Source: Sphaerisporangium melleum (GTDB lineage: Bacteria > Actinomycetota > Actinomycetes > Streptosporangiales > Streptosporangiaceae). Taken from it: a stretch of DNA of 48,173 nucleotides. The position numbers were made by a program, and so were the translations under genes. The notes below the pieces were generated by a model, which was not told where the DNA came from, did not search any database, and was given only the letters and a program-made list of their open reading frames with translations. The stretch lies in assembly GCF_014646695.1 (NCBI RefSeq), contig NZ_BMNT01000031.1, positions 34,524 to 82,696 of the forward strand, written 5' to 3'. Within the stretch, counting starts at the first letter, position 1. Every line of letters begins with the position of its first letter. Positions 26,490 through 34,362 of the stretch are shown piece after piece.

Positions 26490-27812
26490 TCAACCTCCCG
26501 CCGCGGCGAGCCGGTCCAGGTGGTCGCCGATCAGGCTGCGGTACACCGTCTCGGTCCGGCCGGCGACCTGCGGCCAGCCGTACCGCGACCGGGCGCGGCG
26601 CACCCCGGAGGCGGCCAGCGAACCGCGCAGCTCGGGGCGGGCGAGCAGCTCGCGCAGCGCTTCGGCCAGCAGCCGCGGACGGCGCGGGGGAACGAGCATG
26701 CCGCACCCGGACACCGTGTCGAGGTGACCGCCCACGGCCGAGGCGACCACCGGCACACCGCACGCCATGGCCTCGACCGGCACCATGCCGAACGGCTCGT
26801 ACCAGGGCACGGTGACGACCACCTGAGCCGACTGCATGAGCGCGGGGACGTCCGTGCGCGGCACGCTGCCGATCAAGTGCACCCGGGAGGCCAGCCCGGC
26901 CGCCGCCGCGAGGGCGCGCAGGCGGGCCGACTCCTCGTTCCCCGGCTCGCCGCCCGCGACGACCAGGTGGGCGCCGGGCACGTGCGCCAGTGCCTCGATG
27001 ACGGTCTCCACGCCCTTACGCGGCACGAGCCTGCCGATGCTGAGGATCCGCGCCCCGGCCGCGCCGTCGCCGGTTCCCGCTTGTGTGTGGGCCCAGGCGA
27101 TGGCCTCGGCGGCGGCGCCGTCACCCTCGTCGGCCGGGGTCGTGGCGGTGGCGTCTCCCGTCACGGGGGCGGCTTCGGCCTGGACGCGTGCGTCCGCCAC
27201 GGCAGAGGTGCGAGGGTGGAAGAGGCCGAGATCGACCCCGCAGGGCACCACGGTGATCCGCCCGGCAGGTACGCCCATCGCCACCAGCTCGTTCACCTCG
27301 TCGGCGCAGGTCGCGACGATGGCGGCGGCCCGGCGGCCGATGTCGCGCTCGATGGCGAGCCGTTCGGGCGGGCTGGTGTCGGCCGCGCCCTGCCAGCGCC
27401 GTTTCACCGTGCCGAGCGCGTGGAAGGTCTGGACGACCGGCACGCCGAGCTCCTCGGCCGCGGTGAGCGCGGCCAGCCCGCTCATCCAGAAGTGCGCGTG
27501 CGCCACGTCGGGCCGCAGGGCCGACCAGCGCCGCGCGAGATGGGCGGCGAAGGCGGGCATGTGCGGCAGAAGCTCGTCCTTGGGCAGCGGCTCCGGCGGA
27601 CCGGCGGGCACGTGCTCCACGGTCACCCCTGGTGCCATCACGGTCGTGACCGGCTCGTCCGGGGACGATCGGCGGGTGTAGACGGTCAGCGCGTGCCCGA
27701 GCGCGGCAAGAGCGGCGGCCAGGCCCGCGACGTGGACGTTCTGGCCGCCCGCGTCCACCCCGCCCACCGCGGCGAGCGGGTCGGCGTGCTCGGACACCAG
27801 GGCGATCTTCAT
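26490..27812 (-). CDS. Glycosyltransferase family 4
   Basis: This is a retaining GT-B glycosyltransferase. The N-terminal motif (GGVDAGGQNVHVAGLAAALA) is of the MshA/sucrose-synthase-like GT4 type. The C-terminal donor domain has ILSIGRLVPRKGVETVI and PWYEPFGMVPVEAMACGVPV, with the ExFGxxxxE motif. About 55 residues of Ala/Thr/Gly-rich, probably disordered sequence are inserted at ~205-260 between the two domains, which is atypical. It has 440 residues. Its start overlaps the GT9 stop (ATGA), and its stop lies 5 bp from the gmhA start. The donor sugar is unknown. Confidence 0.91.
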   Translation of the reverse strand: MKIALVSEHADPLAAVGGVDAGGQNVHVAGLAAALAALGHALTVYTRRSSPDEPVTTVMAPGVTVEHVPAGPPEPLPKDELLPHMPAFAAHLARRWSALRPDVAHAHFWMSGLAALTAAEELGVPVVQTFHALGTVKRRWQGAADTSPPERLAIERDIGRRAAAIVATCADEVNELVAMGVPAGRITVVPCGVDLGLFHPRTSAVADARVQAEAAPVTGDATATTPADEGDGAAAEAIAWAHTQAGTGDGAAGARILSIGRLVPRKGVETVIEALAHVPGAHLVVAGGEPGNEESARLRALAAAAGLASRVHLIGSVPRTDVPALMQSAQVVVTVPWYEPFGMVPVEAMACGVPVVASAVGGHLDTVSGCGMLVPPRRPRLLAEALRELLARPELRGSLAASGVRRARSRYGWPQVAGRTETVYRSLIGDHLDRLAAAGG

Positions 27813-28963
27813 GGCGTCCCCTCCTTCACCCCGGCCACGCCGGGCCGGACGGGCAGACGGGCGCCTCCGGGGCCCGCGCCGTCCTCCCGGGCGGCGACCA
27901 GCGCGCGGACCGTGCGCACGACCTCCTCGCTGGTCACCGAGGTCAGGCACGGATGACCCGGCACCGGGCAGACGCGTGCCCGGCTGCCCCGGCACGGCGC
28001 CTCCTGGTCGCCGAGCAGCACGACCGGCACGCGGTACGGCGCCCAGCGGGCCGCGGGCACCACCGGGGCGAACAGGCTGACCACCGGCGTGCCGACCGCC
28101 GCGGCCAGATGCGCCGGCCCGGTGTTGGCCGCCACCACCACCGACGCCCCCGCCAGCACGGCCGCGAGCTCCGGGAACGTCGTCACCCCGCCGAGGTCGA
28201 GGCCGTACGCCCCGGCGACCTGGGCGGTCAGCGGCTGCTCGTCCGGGTCGCCGGTGACCACCACCCGGACGCCGGCCAGGACGAGATCGCGCACCAGCCG
28301 CGCATGGTGCTCGGCGGGCCAGGCACGGGCCGGGGCGGAGGTGCCCGGATGGACCACCACGTACCCGGGCGGGCCGGTGAACTGGTCGACCGAGGGGAGC
28401 GGACGGCGGACCGCGAGCGCGCCGTCGTCACCGGGCGGCGGGGCGAAGCCGGCGGCGCGGGCCAGGGCGAGCATCCGCTCGGCCTCGGGCACGTCCACGG
28501 TCTCGTCCACGACGTGCCGCACGTCGAGCAGCGACCCCGGGTAGTCCTCGCTGATCGCGGCGATGCGCGGGACGCCGGCCAGGCGCAGCAGCAGCGCCAG
28601 CGGCAGCGACGACTGGTGGAAGGAGGTGAAGATGACGGCCTGGTCGGGGGCGGCCTTCTCCACCAGCGAGGTGAGCCGTTCCACGTGCGGCCGGGTCAGC
28701 GGCGGCGGATCGGGGTCGATCCACGGGGCGCGCCACTCCAGCACCCGGTGCACGCCGGGCAGCAGTTGCGCCGCCGCGCCGCCGTTCGGCCCGGTGAGCA
28801 GCACGACCTCGCGGGCGGACGCCGCGATGGCCCTGATCGCCGGTCCGGCGAGCAGGACGTCCCCGGCGTTGTCCAGCCGGACCGCCAGGACGGTGCCCGC
28901 GCCGGGGCCGGCCGCCACGCCCGGCGCGGTCCGGCGTCCCACCATGGCCTGCACCCCGCTCAC
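27809..28963 (-). CDS. Glycosyltransferase family 9 (heptosyltransferase type), first copy
   Basis: This is a second GT9 protein of 384 residues. Visible family features are LAVRLDNAGDVLLAGPAIRA at the N-terminus, VHPGTSAPARAWPAEHHARL (donor loop), VVVTGDPDE, VVAANTGPAHLAAAVGTP and SLFAPVVP. These match ADP-heptose transferases. The GTG at 28963 overlaps the GT2 stop (GTGA). The ATG at 28946 is an alternative. A C-terminal Cys-containing stretch (APCRGSRARVCPVPGHPC) could bind metal and recalls Cys motifs of some GT9 proteins. Confidence 0.9.
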   Translation of the reverse strand: MSGVQAMVGRRTAPGVAAGPGAGTVLAVRLDNAGDVLLAGPAIRAIAASAREVVLLTGPNGGAAAQLLPGVHRVLEWRAPWIDPDPPPLTRPHVERLTSLVEKAAPDQAVIFTSFHQSSLPLALLLRLAGVPRIAAISEDYPGSLLDVRHVVDETVDVPEAERMLALARAAGFAPPPGDDGALAVRRPLPSVDQFTGPPGYVVVHPGTSAPARAWPAEHHARLVRDLVLAGVRVVVTGDPDEQPLTAQVAGAYGLDLGGVTTFPELAAVLAGASVVVAANTGPAHLAAAVGTPVVSLFAPVVPAARWAPYRVPVVLLGDQEAPCRGSRARVCPVPGHPCLTSVTSEEVVRTVRALVAAREDGAGPGGARLPVRPGVAGVKEGTP

Positions 28964-29916
28964 CGGCGCGCCCGCAGTTCGCCGCGCAGGCGGTGCAGAC
29001 AGGCCGCCGGAGGGATGATCACACTGGTCACGGCCATGCGCAGCACCTCTTCGGGAGTACGGGGGCCGGGCGCGAGCCGGGCCCAGGCGAACTCGGCGGT
29101 GAGCGCGAGCCAGGCCACCCCGGCCGCGCCACCGAGGGCCGACAGCCGGCGGACGCCCGGTGTGCGCGCGGGGCGTCCCACCGTGGCCAGCAGGGCGCAC
29201 GCGACCAGGCCCGCCGCGGTGGTGACCACGTGCCGGGAGAATCTGCCCGGGACGTCGTCCACCGCGGCGCGCCAGCCCGGCCCGTGCAGCCAGCGCATGA
29301 GCGCGTCGTCGGCGTTGCCGCGCTGCGCCCGGACGCTGCTCCAGAAACCTTGCGCGCGGAGCGGGTGCAGGGTGATCCGCCGCCCTTCCGCGAGCGTGTA
29401 TCCCGCTTTGAGCAGCCGCAACGCCAGGTCGGCATCCTCGCGGTAGGCCCTCGGGAACCGCTCGTCGAACCCGCCGACCCGCTCCAGGGCGGCCCGCCGG
29501 TAGGCCATGTCGGCGGTCGCCCAGGCGGCGCCGGCCAGCGCGGCGGTGTTGCGCTCGGCGTCGGTGGGCCGCCGCAGCGGCGGCGGTTCGACGCGCAGGC
29601 GGCCCTGCGAGCCGGCGACGTCCTCGGGCAGGTCGGCGAGGTCGGCGGCGAGCGCGTCCCGCCACCCGGGCTGGGGGACGACGTCGTCGTCCAGGAAGGC
29701 GATCCAGGGGGTGGACGCGGCCCGCCATCCCGCGTTGCGGGCGGCGGCGGGCCCGCGCCCGCCGGTCCGGAGCACCTGGACGTGGCCGGGCACCTTGAGC
29801 CCGGGGCAGAAGCGGGGCCGGTCGTCCACGACGATCGTGGGCATGTCGGCGTCCAGCGCGGCGATGACCTGCTGCAGGCTCCGCCGGCCGATGGTGGGGA
29901 TCACCACTGTGATCAT
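28960..29916 (-). CDS. Glycosyltransferase family 2, membrane-associated
   Basis: This is an inverting GT-A glycosyltransferase of 318 residues. The N-terminal strand is VVIPTIGRRSLQQVI, the nucleotide-sugar DxD region is AFLDDDVVPQPGW, and RYREDADLALRL-type sequence (AYREDADLAL) is the acceptor ED motif. Two hydrophobic stretches in the last 110 residues (AAGLVACALLATVG and a second near LGGAAGVAWLALTAEF) may anchor it to the membrane. It starts at 29916, with its ATG sharing one base with the carbamoyltransferase stop (TGATG). Confidence 0.9.
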   Translation of the reverse strand: MITVVIPTIGRRSLQQVIAALDADMPTIVVDDRPRFCPGLKVPGHVQVLRTGGRGPAAARNAGWRAASTPWIAFLDDDVVPQPGWRDALAADLADLPEDVAGSQGRLRVEPPPLRRPTDAERNTAALAGAAWATADMAYRRAALERVGGFDERFPRAYREDADLALRLLKAGYTLAEGRRITLHPLRAQGFWSSVRAQRGNADDALMRWLHGPGWRAAVDDVPGRFSRHVVTTAAGLVACALLATVGRPARTPGVRRLSALGGAAGVAWLALTAEFAWARLAPGPRTPEEVLRMAVTSVIIPPAACLHRLRGELRARR

Positions 29917-31553
29917 CAGGCGTACACCTCGTTGCGGCGGATGACATAGGGGCCGAGGACCAGGACGTCGATGGGAGCGGAGCCGAAGCATTCCAGGGCG
30001 TCGCGAGGGTGGTCGGCCATGGGACGCCCGGCGGTGTTGAGGCTGGTGTTGACCAGTACGGGCAGGCCGGTGCGGGTCTCGAACTCGGTGAGCAGGGCGG
30101 CGAGCAGGGGTTCGGTGACGGGGTCGATGGTCTGGACGCGGGCGGTGTGGTCGGTGTGGACGACGGCGGGGATGCGGTCGCGCCAGGCGGGGTGCACGTC
30201 GTGGACGAACAGCATGTAGGGGCTGGGGTGCGGGCCGCGGGTGAAGATGGCCGGGGCACGGCCGGCCAGGACCATGGGGGCGATGGGCCGGAACTGTTCG
30301 CGGCCTTTGACGGTGTTGAGGCGTTCGGTGTTCGCCGGGTTGCCCGGGTGGGCGAGCAGGGAGCGGTGGCCCAGGGCGCGGGGGCCGTACTCGGCGCGCC
30401 CCTGGAACCAGGCGACGATCCGGTCGGCGGCCAGGTCGGCGGCGATGGTCGCGGCCAGGTTGGCGGGGCGGGTGTGCGGGACGGCCGCGGTGGCGAGGCA
30501 GGCCGCGAGTTCGTCGTCGGTCCAGCAGCGGCCGAGGGCGGCGCCGGGCATGGGGGCGATGGGCTCGTGGTGGCCGCGGGCCAGGTGCAGGGCGCCGCCC
30601 AGTGCGGTGCCGGCGTCTCCGGCGGCCGGCTGGACCCACACCTCCTCGAACGGGGTCTCGGCGGCGATGCGGGTGTTGGCGACACAGTTGAGCGCGACCC
30701 CGCCGGCCATGGTCAGCCGGGTCTTCCCGCTGGCGTGGTGCAGCCAGGTGGCCAGTTCCACCAGGATCTCCTCCAGGCGGGCCTGGACACTGGCGGCCAG
30801 GTCGGCGTGGTCGGCGCTCCAGTCCTCACCCGGGCGCAGCGGTTTGGCGTACTGCGCGAAGTCGACCGGTTCGGTGCGGAAGCCGCCGTCGCCGGTGGTG
30901 TGCAGGTACTGGCGCAGTTCCTCCAGGTGGCGGGGGGTGCCGTAGGACGCCATGGCCATGACCTTGTACTCGTCGCTGGAGCGGGTGAAGCCCAGGTGGG
31001 CGGTCAGGTCCTCGTACAGCAGGCCCAGCGAGTGGGGCAGGGACTGGGCGGCCAGGATGGTGAGTTCGCCATCGGTGTAGTGGCCGGCCAGGTGGGAGTC
31101 GGCCTCGCCGCGGCCGTCGCAGACCAGCACGGCCGAGTCGCGCCAGGGGGCGGCCAGTCCGGCGGACGCGGCGTGCGCGACGTGGTGGGGGACGAAGCGG
31201 ACCTGGGCCGGGTCCAGGCCGGGCAGTGCGGAGGCCAGGAAGTGCGGGGCGCGCTCGGCGTAGGTGGTGCGCATCGGTTCCCAGCGCGGGTCCTGTCCCG
31301 GTCCGTCCGGGACGACCAGCGCGGGGTCGTAGGAGTAGGCGACCGCGTCCAGGTCCTCGGGCCGCAGCCCGGCCTGGGCCAGGCACCAGGCGGCGGCCTG
31401 CTCGGGCAGTTCCCAGGCCGAGAACGGCACCGGCCGTTTGCCGTGTTTGCGGCGGCTGAACCGCTCCTCCTCCGCCGCGGCCACCACCTTGCCGTCCACG
31501 ACCAAGGCCGCCGCCGGATCATGAAATATGGCGTTGATCCCCAGAAACCGCAT
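29916..31553 (-). CDS. O-carbamoyltransferase (NodU/TobZ/CmcH family)
   Basis: These enzymes make carbamoyl adenylate from carbamoyl phosphate and ATP and transfer the carbamoyl group to a hydroxyl, as in NodU and TobZ. Motifs are intact: LGINAIFHDPAAALV, AEEERFSRRKH (ATP/carbamoyl site), VPHHVAHAAS (the family His cluster), then GGVALNCVANTR and a C-terminal YrdC-like-contacting EYGPRALGHRS motif. I chose the ATG at 31553, which gives 7-base spacing after GGAGG; the ATG at 31559 would leave only two. It is the first gene of the nine-gene array, so a carbamoylated sugar is predicted. Confidence 0.92.
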   Translation of the reverse strand: MRFLGINAIFHDPAAALVVDGKVVAAAEEERFSRRKHGKRPVPFSAWELPEQAAAWCLAQAGLRPEDLDAVAYSYDPALVVPDGPGQDPRWEPMRTTYAERAPHFLASALPGLDPAQVRFVPHHVAHAASAGLAAPWRDSAVLVCDGRGEADSHLAGHYTDGELTILAAQSLPHSLGLLYEDLTAHLGFTRSSDEYKVMAMASYGTPRHLEELRQYLHTTGDGGFRTEPVDFAQYAKPLRPGEDWSADHADLAASVQARLEEILVELATWLHHASGKTRLTMAGGVALNCVANTRIAAETPFEEVWVQPAAGDAGTALGGALHLARGHHEPIAPMPGAALGRCWTDDELAACLATAAVPHTRPANLAATIAADLAADRIVAWFQGRAEYGPRALGHRSLLAHPGNPANTERLNTVKGREQFRPIAPMVLAGRAPAIFTRGPHPSPYMLFVHDVHPAWRDRIPAVVHTDHTARVQTIDPVTEPLLAALLTEFETRTGLPVLVNTSLNTAGRPMADHPRDALECFGSAPIDVLVLGPYVIRRNEVYA

Positions 31554-31990
31554 CGGCATACCTCCGTAGGGCCGCGGTGGTCTGGTTACCGAGCGAAGCG
31601 GTGGTCAAACGCGGCTTTGCGTATACGTCGAGGTAGAAAGATGCGAATCTTGAACTTCGTCACTATCTGTAGCCAAATTCCCGCATTGGTCACCTGGCAG
31701 CACCGGACCTGATCTTGGGGTCCACGCCGGCTCGAACGAGGGTCCGCGCAGCCCCCGATCTCACGGTCCGCGCCGCCTCGAACCGGCGAGCCGCCCGCCC
31801 GTCACCGGCGGCGGACACCGGCCCGCAGGAGCCGGCGCCGCCGTGTGCTCAACCGTGTGTCCGCCTACAGGCGAGCGGGATATGCCTGCACTCCTGCACT
31901 GCGTGGCACACCCCCTCGTCCTGCCGGTCCGTCATCGTCAGCACTTCCGGATGGCCTCCTCCGGGTGCTTTCGCCCCGGGTGCCGGTCGC
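31554..31990. other. Promoter region of the glycan operon
   Basis: About 440 bp with no convincing gene. The first ~150 bp beside the carbamoyltransferase are relatively AT-rich (around 31600-31690) and most likely carry the operon promoter on the minus strand. I could not fix a -35/-10 pair. The remainder is GC-rich and featureless to my eye. Confidence 0.4.
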
Positions 31991-32404
31991 TCAGTCCAGG
32001 ACGGCACGTCCGCCCTGTTCGGGGATGACGACCCGTCGCGTCTTCGGCCCGATGGGCGGGCCCTGGTCCCGGTGGCTCTCCCGGCAGGGCGCGCACTCCA
32101 GGACGTCCAGGGCGTCCACAAGCTGGTCGAGAGGAATGAACCCGCCGCATCGCCGGCACGTGCCGTACAGCCCGCGGTCCAGCCGCGCCATCGCCGCGCG
32201 GAGCTTGGCGATGGTCGCCCGGACGTGTGCCGCCGTCCGCCGGTGCGCGGCCGGGTCCGGTGCGGCCGGCCGTTCGCCGAGCCGGCCGAGCTCGGCCTCC
32301 GCCGCTTCGAGCCGCTCCTCCAGCATTGCGCGCAACCGATCGAGATGCGTGATGTGCCGCTGGTAGTCCTGCATGAGGGTGTGTACCGACTGGATGTCCG
32401 CCAT
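31991..32404 (-). CDS. TraR/DksA-type C4 zinc-finger protein
   Basis: This is a 137-residue DksA/TraR-like regulator expected to act on RNA polymerase. The N-terminal ~90 residues form a coiled-coil-like helical hairpin (DRLRAMLEERLEAAEAELG and ATIAKLRAAMARL). The C-terminal zinc finger is YGTCRRCGGFIPLDQL followed by ECAPCRES, giving C-x2-C-x17-C-x2-C. The ATG at 32404 has AGGAG 12 bases upstream. The N-terminal DxxA-like tip motif needed for ppGpp-linked action is not obvious. The actinobacterial relatives also include CarD/RbpA-independent general regulators. It stands alone. Confidence 0.88.
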   Translation of the reverse strand: MADIQSVHTLMQDYQRHITHLDRLRAMLEERLEAAEAELGRLGERPAAPDPAAHRRTAAHVRATIAKLRAAMARLDRGLYGTCRRCGGFIPLDQLVDALDVLECAPCRESHRDQGPPIGPKTRRVVIPEQGGRAVLD

Positions 32405-32775
32405 GACGTCGATCGACTCCTGACTTCGGCTTTCGTCTGGACGGGAGGACCTGACCCGTACGCCGGGACCCCGCTCGCGTCGCCGGGGTCCACGAACGTG
32501 ACGCGGAGCCGAACGGCCCCCGTCACCGGGCCACACCGCCGGGTCACGGGGGACGTGAGCGCGCACGGCAGGCCACAAGGGCCGCGATGGTGCGCACGCA
32601 CCGGCGGTGCTGGAAGGGACGGCGAAGAACGGCTCGCGCGAACGGTGCCACGGATCACGAAGGCGGCCGCCGCGACGACCGGCCGGGGAACCGCCTCAGC
32701 GTCCGGCGATGGCCGGCTCAGGCGTCACGGCAGCGTTCACGGGCGTCTCGAACGGTCGTGGTCGCGGGAGCCTGG
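32405..32775. other. Intergenic interval upstream of the DksA-type gene
   Basis: About 370 bp without a supportable gene. The region contains GC-rich, CGG/CGT-repeated sequence and the promoter of the DksA-type gene is presumed near 32420-32480, but no clear elements were recognised. Confidence 0.3.
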
Positions 32776-33159
32776 TCAGGCACTCGGCGGGCTGCGAGAG
32801 CCCACGGGCCTGCGGGCGGCGTCCTGCGGAGTGAACCCGGCTGCCGGATCGTGCCAAGCGTGCCAGAGCGGCAGTTGCCGGCCCGCCTGGTCGGCGACGG
32901 GCGGCGCGGCGAACGGGACGCGGCTCGGCGGGTGCTCCGGGGTCCTGGCCGACATGGACGGAGCGGTCGACGACTGCTCGGCCCACGCCGGAGCCCACAG
33001 CTCGGTGGCCACGTTGACGTGCCGCTCATCGGGGTCGCCGCCGTACCACGCCGGGGCCGAGGCGACCAGCAGAAGGGCGAACAGCAGCAGGCCCACCACC
33101 ATGGACCCGGAGGTGGACCGACGTGCGGCTCGCCACGATCGCCCCATAAGGCCGACCAT
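32776..33159 (-). CDS. Small single-pass membrane or exported protein
   Basis: The 127-residue frame begins MVGLMGRSWRAARRS, then a hydrophobic stretch SMVVGLLLFALLLVASAPA that follows basic residues, the layout of a signal anchor or uncleaved signal peptide. The rest is polar, with W-rich segments (ATELWAPAWAEQ and LPLWHAWHDP). No family was recognised. The ribosome site is weak (GGTGGG), and an ATG at 33147 is an alternative. The charge and hydrophobicity pattern is the main support. Confidence 0.45.
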   Translation of the reverse strand: MVGLMGRSWRAARRSTSGSMVVGLLLFALLLVASAPAWYGGDPDERHVNVATELWAPAWAEQSSTAPSMSARTPEHPPSRVPFAAPPVADQAGRQLPLWHAWHDPAAGFTPQDAARRPVGSRSPPSA

Positions 33160-33341
33160 AACCGACCCACCGCCCCCACGCGCGCCAGTGACCACGGCGC
33201 GGGGCGGTCGTTCGCCGGGCGTTCACCGGATCCACGGCCGCGGGTGCGAGGACCGGCCGCCTCGATACCGCATACGGATGATCCCCGCAGGGGCACCGGC
33301 GGGTCGCGCCGTGATCTGGCGGCCGGTCGCAGGAGGGTGGG

Positions 33342-33989
33342 TCAGCCTTTGAAGGTCTCCGTGCGGGTGCTGTAGTCGGGGACGGCGTGGCGCATCTCGT
33401 CGGTGACGCGCGGCGGCGGCAGCGGCGCGATCTCGCGTTCGTGGTAGGCGAGCAGCTCCTCGCCGCGGTCCCACAGATCGCGCAGCAAGGCCAGCCACGG
33501 TCCGATCACGGCGGGGTCGGTGACCCGCCGCCCGCCGGCGTGGCCGCCGATCTCGTCGTACAGCACCTCGTACATCAGCGATTCCGAAAGGATCAGCAGC
33601 TCGGGAAGCGGCTCCCACTCGCGCACGGACTCGGCGGGCACGACCCTGACCTGCTCACCGGCGCCGGCCCGGGCCGCCAGGATGTGCATCTCCCACTGAA
33701 GGTACGGCGTGACGGCCCGCTCGACGATCCGCACGCGCTGGAAGGCGGGGCGGGTCCGGTAGAAGTCTCTCAGCGCCCGGCCCATCTCGTTCCCGAGTGC
33801 CAGGGCCCTGTCCCAGTCGCCGTCCATCATGGCCCGCCAGCTCGCCACGTCCGGCTCGTAGAACGTCTGCGCCCGCTCCAGTTTCCACAACGGTCCCACG
33901 GCCGTCTCGAACGCCCTGCCGAACTCCTGGTTGTACTCCTCCACCGCCAGGGTCACCCCGGCATGGCGGAGCCCGTCCACGTTCCTCAT
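33342..33989 (-). CDS. DUF6879-like hypothetical protein
   Basis: This 215-residue protein resembles actinobacterial DUF6879 proteins in its central block: VRIVERAVTPYLQWEMHI followed by AGEQVRVVPAESV and a later SLMYEVLYDE. The function is unknown; such proteins are often found near XRE regulators and small peptides. The start at 33989 is well supported by GAGGAG. It lies 82 bp downstream of a 35-residue peptide gene on the same strand, separated by a perfect 12-bp hairpin. The family assignment is by eye and moderate; a role in modifying or sensing the peptide is only speculation. Confidence 0.75.
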   Translation of the reverse strand: MRNVDGLRHAGVTLAVEEYNQEFGRAFETAVGPLWKLERAQTFYEPDVASWRAMMDGDWDRALALGNEMGRALRDFYRTRPAFQRVRIVERAVTPYLQWEMHILAARAGAGEQVRVVPAESVREWEPLPELLILSESLMYEVLYDEIGGHAGGRRVTDPAVIGPWLALLRDLWDRGEELLAYHEREIAPLPPPRVTDEMRHAVPDYSTRTETFKG

Positions 33990-34035
33990 GGCTCTCCTCG
34001 GTCGATCACCCTCATGGCCCTCACCGGATCGACGT

Positions 34036-34062
34036 GCGGGCGGGCTCGCGGAGCCCGCCCGC
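34036..34062 (-). terminator. Perfect 12-bp hairpin after the peptide gene
   Basis: GCGGGCGGGCTC and GAGCCCGCCCGC pair perfectly around a 3-base GCG loop (34036-34062). It begins 10 bases after the peptide stop at 34072 and precedes the DUF6879-like gene. It is the most stable hairpin seen in the window. It would terminate or partially attenuate, giving much more peptide mRNA than downstream mRNA. Confidence 0.65.
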
Positions 34063-34071
34063 CTTGGTGCG

Positions 34072-34179
34072 TCAGTTGCCGGTGGAGTTGCTGACCGCGG
34101 TGGTCTCCAGCCGATCCAGAGGACGGATCTTGATCTCCACGACCTCGGCGGCCTCGTCTTCGTACTTCTGCTCGTCCAT
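34072..34179 (-). CDS. 35-residue acidic peptide, possible precursor peptide
   Basis: The frame encodes 35 residues beginning MDEQKYEDEAAEVVEIK and ending RLETTAVSNSTGN. The N-terminal half is acidic, like a leader; the C-terminal ~12 residues are Thr/Ser/Asn-rich without Cys. The ribosome site is good: AGAAAGG 7 bases before the ATG. The frame is open upstream, but the RBS favours this start. A strong hairpin follows directly. The layout resembles a RiPP precursor or small regulatory peptide, but no standard RiPP enzyme (LanC, YcaO, radical SAM, ATP-grasp) is nearby, so the function is unknown. Confidence 0.55.
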   Translation of the reverse strand: MDEQKYEDEAAEVVEIKIRPLDRLETTAVSNSTGN

Positions 34180-34362
34180 GTGGTGCCTTTCTACGTGGGG
34201 AAAGGACATGTGGATAATCCCCATCCTGCCATCCGGGGTCACCATGTGCGACGCGATATCGTTCCATGATTCCCGTACGGACCGGCCTGGAATATCGGCC
34301 CGAATAATGCGGCGGTTTCGGCAATCGCATTTCCGGTGATCGAATATGGGCGACAATCAGGG

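Noticed and set aside
26490-27995. Extension of GT4 and GT9 frames far upstream
   Set aside because: The extra residues are Arg/Pro-rich shadows of the neighbour. Stop-start overlaps (ATGA, GTGA) mark the real starts.
34072-34356. Longer 94-residue version of the peptide gene
   Set aside because: The upstream part lacks a ribosome site and runs into the promoter region, while AGAAAGG lies at ideal spacing before the internal ATG at 34179.
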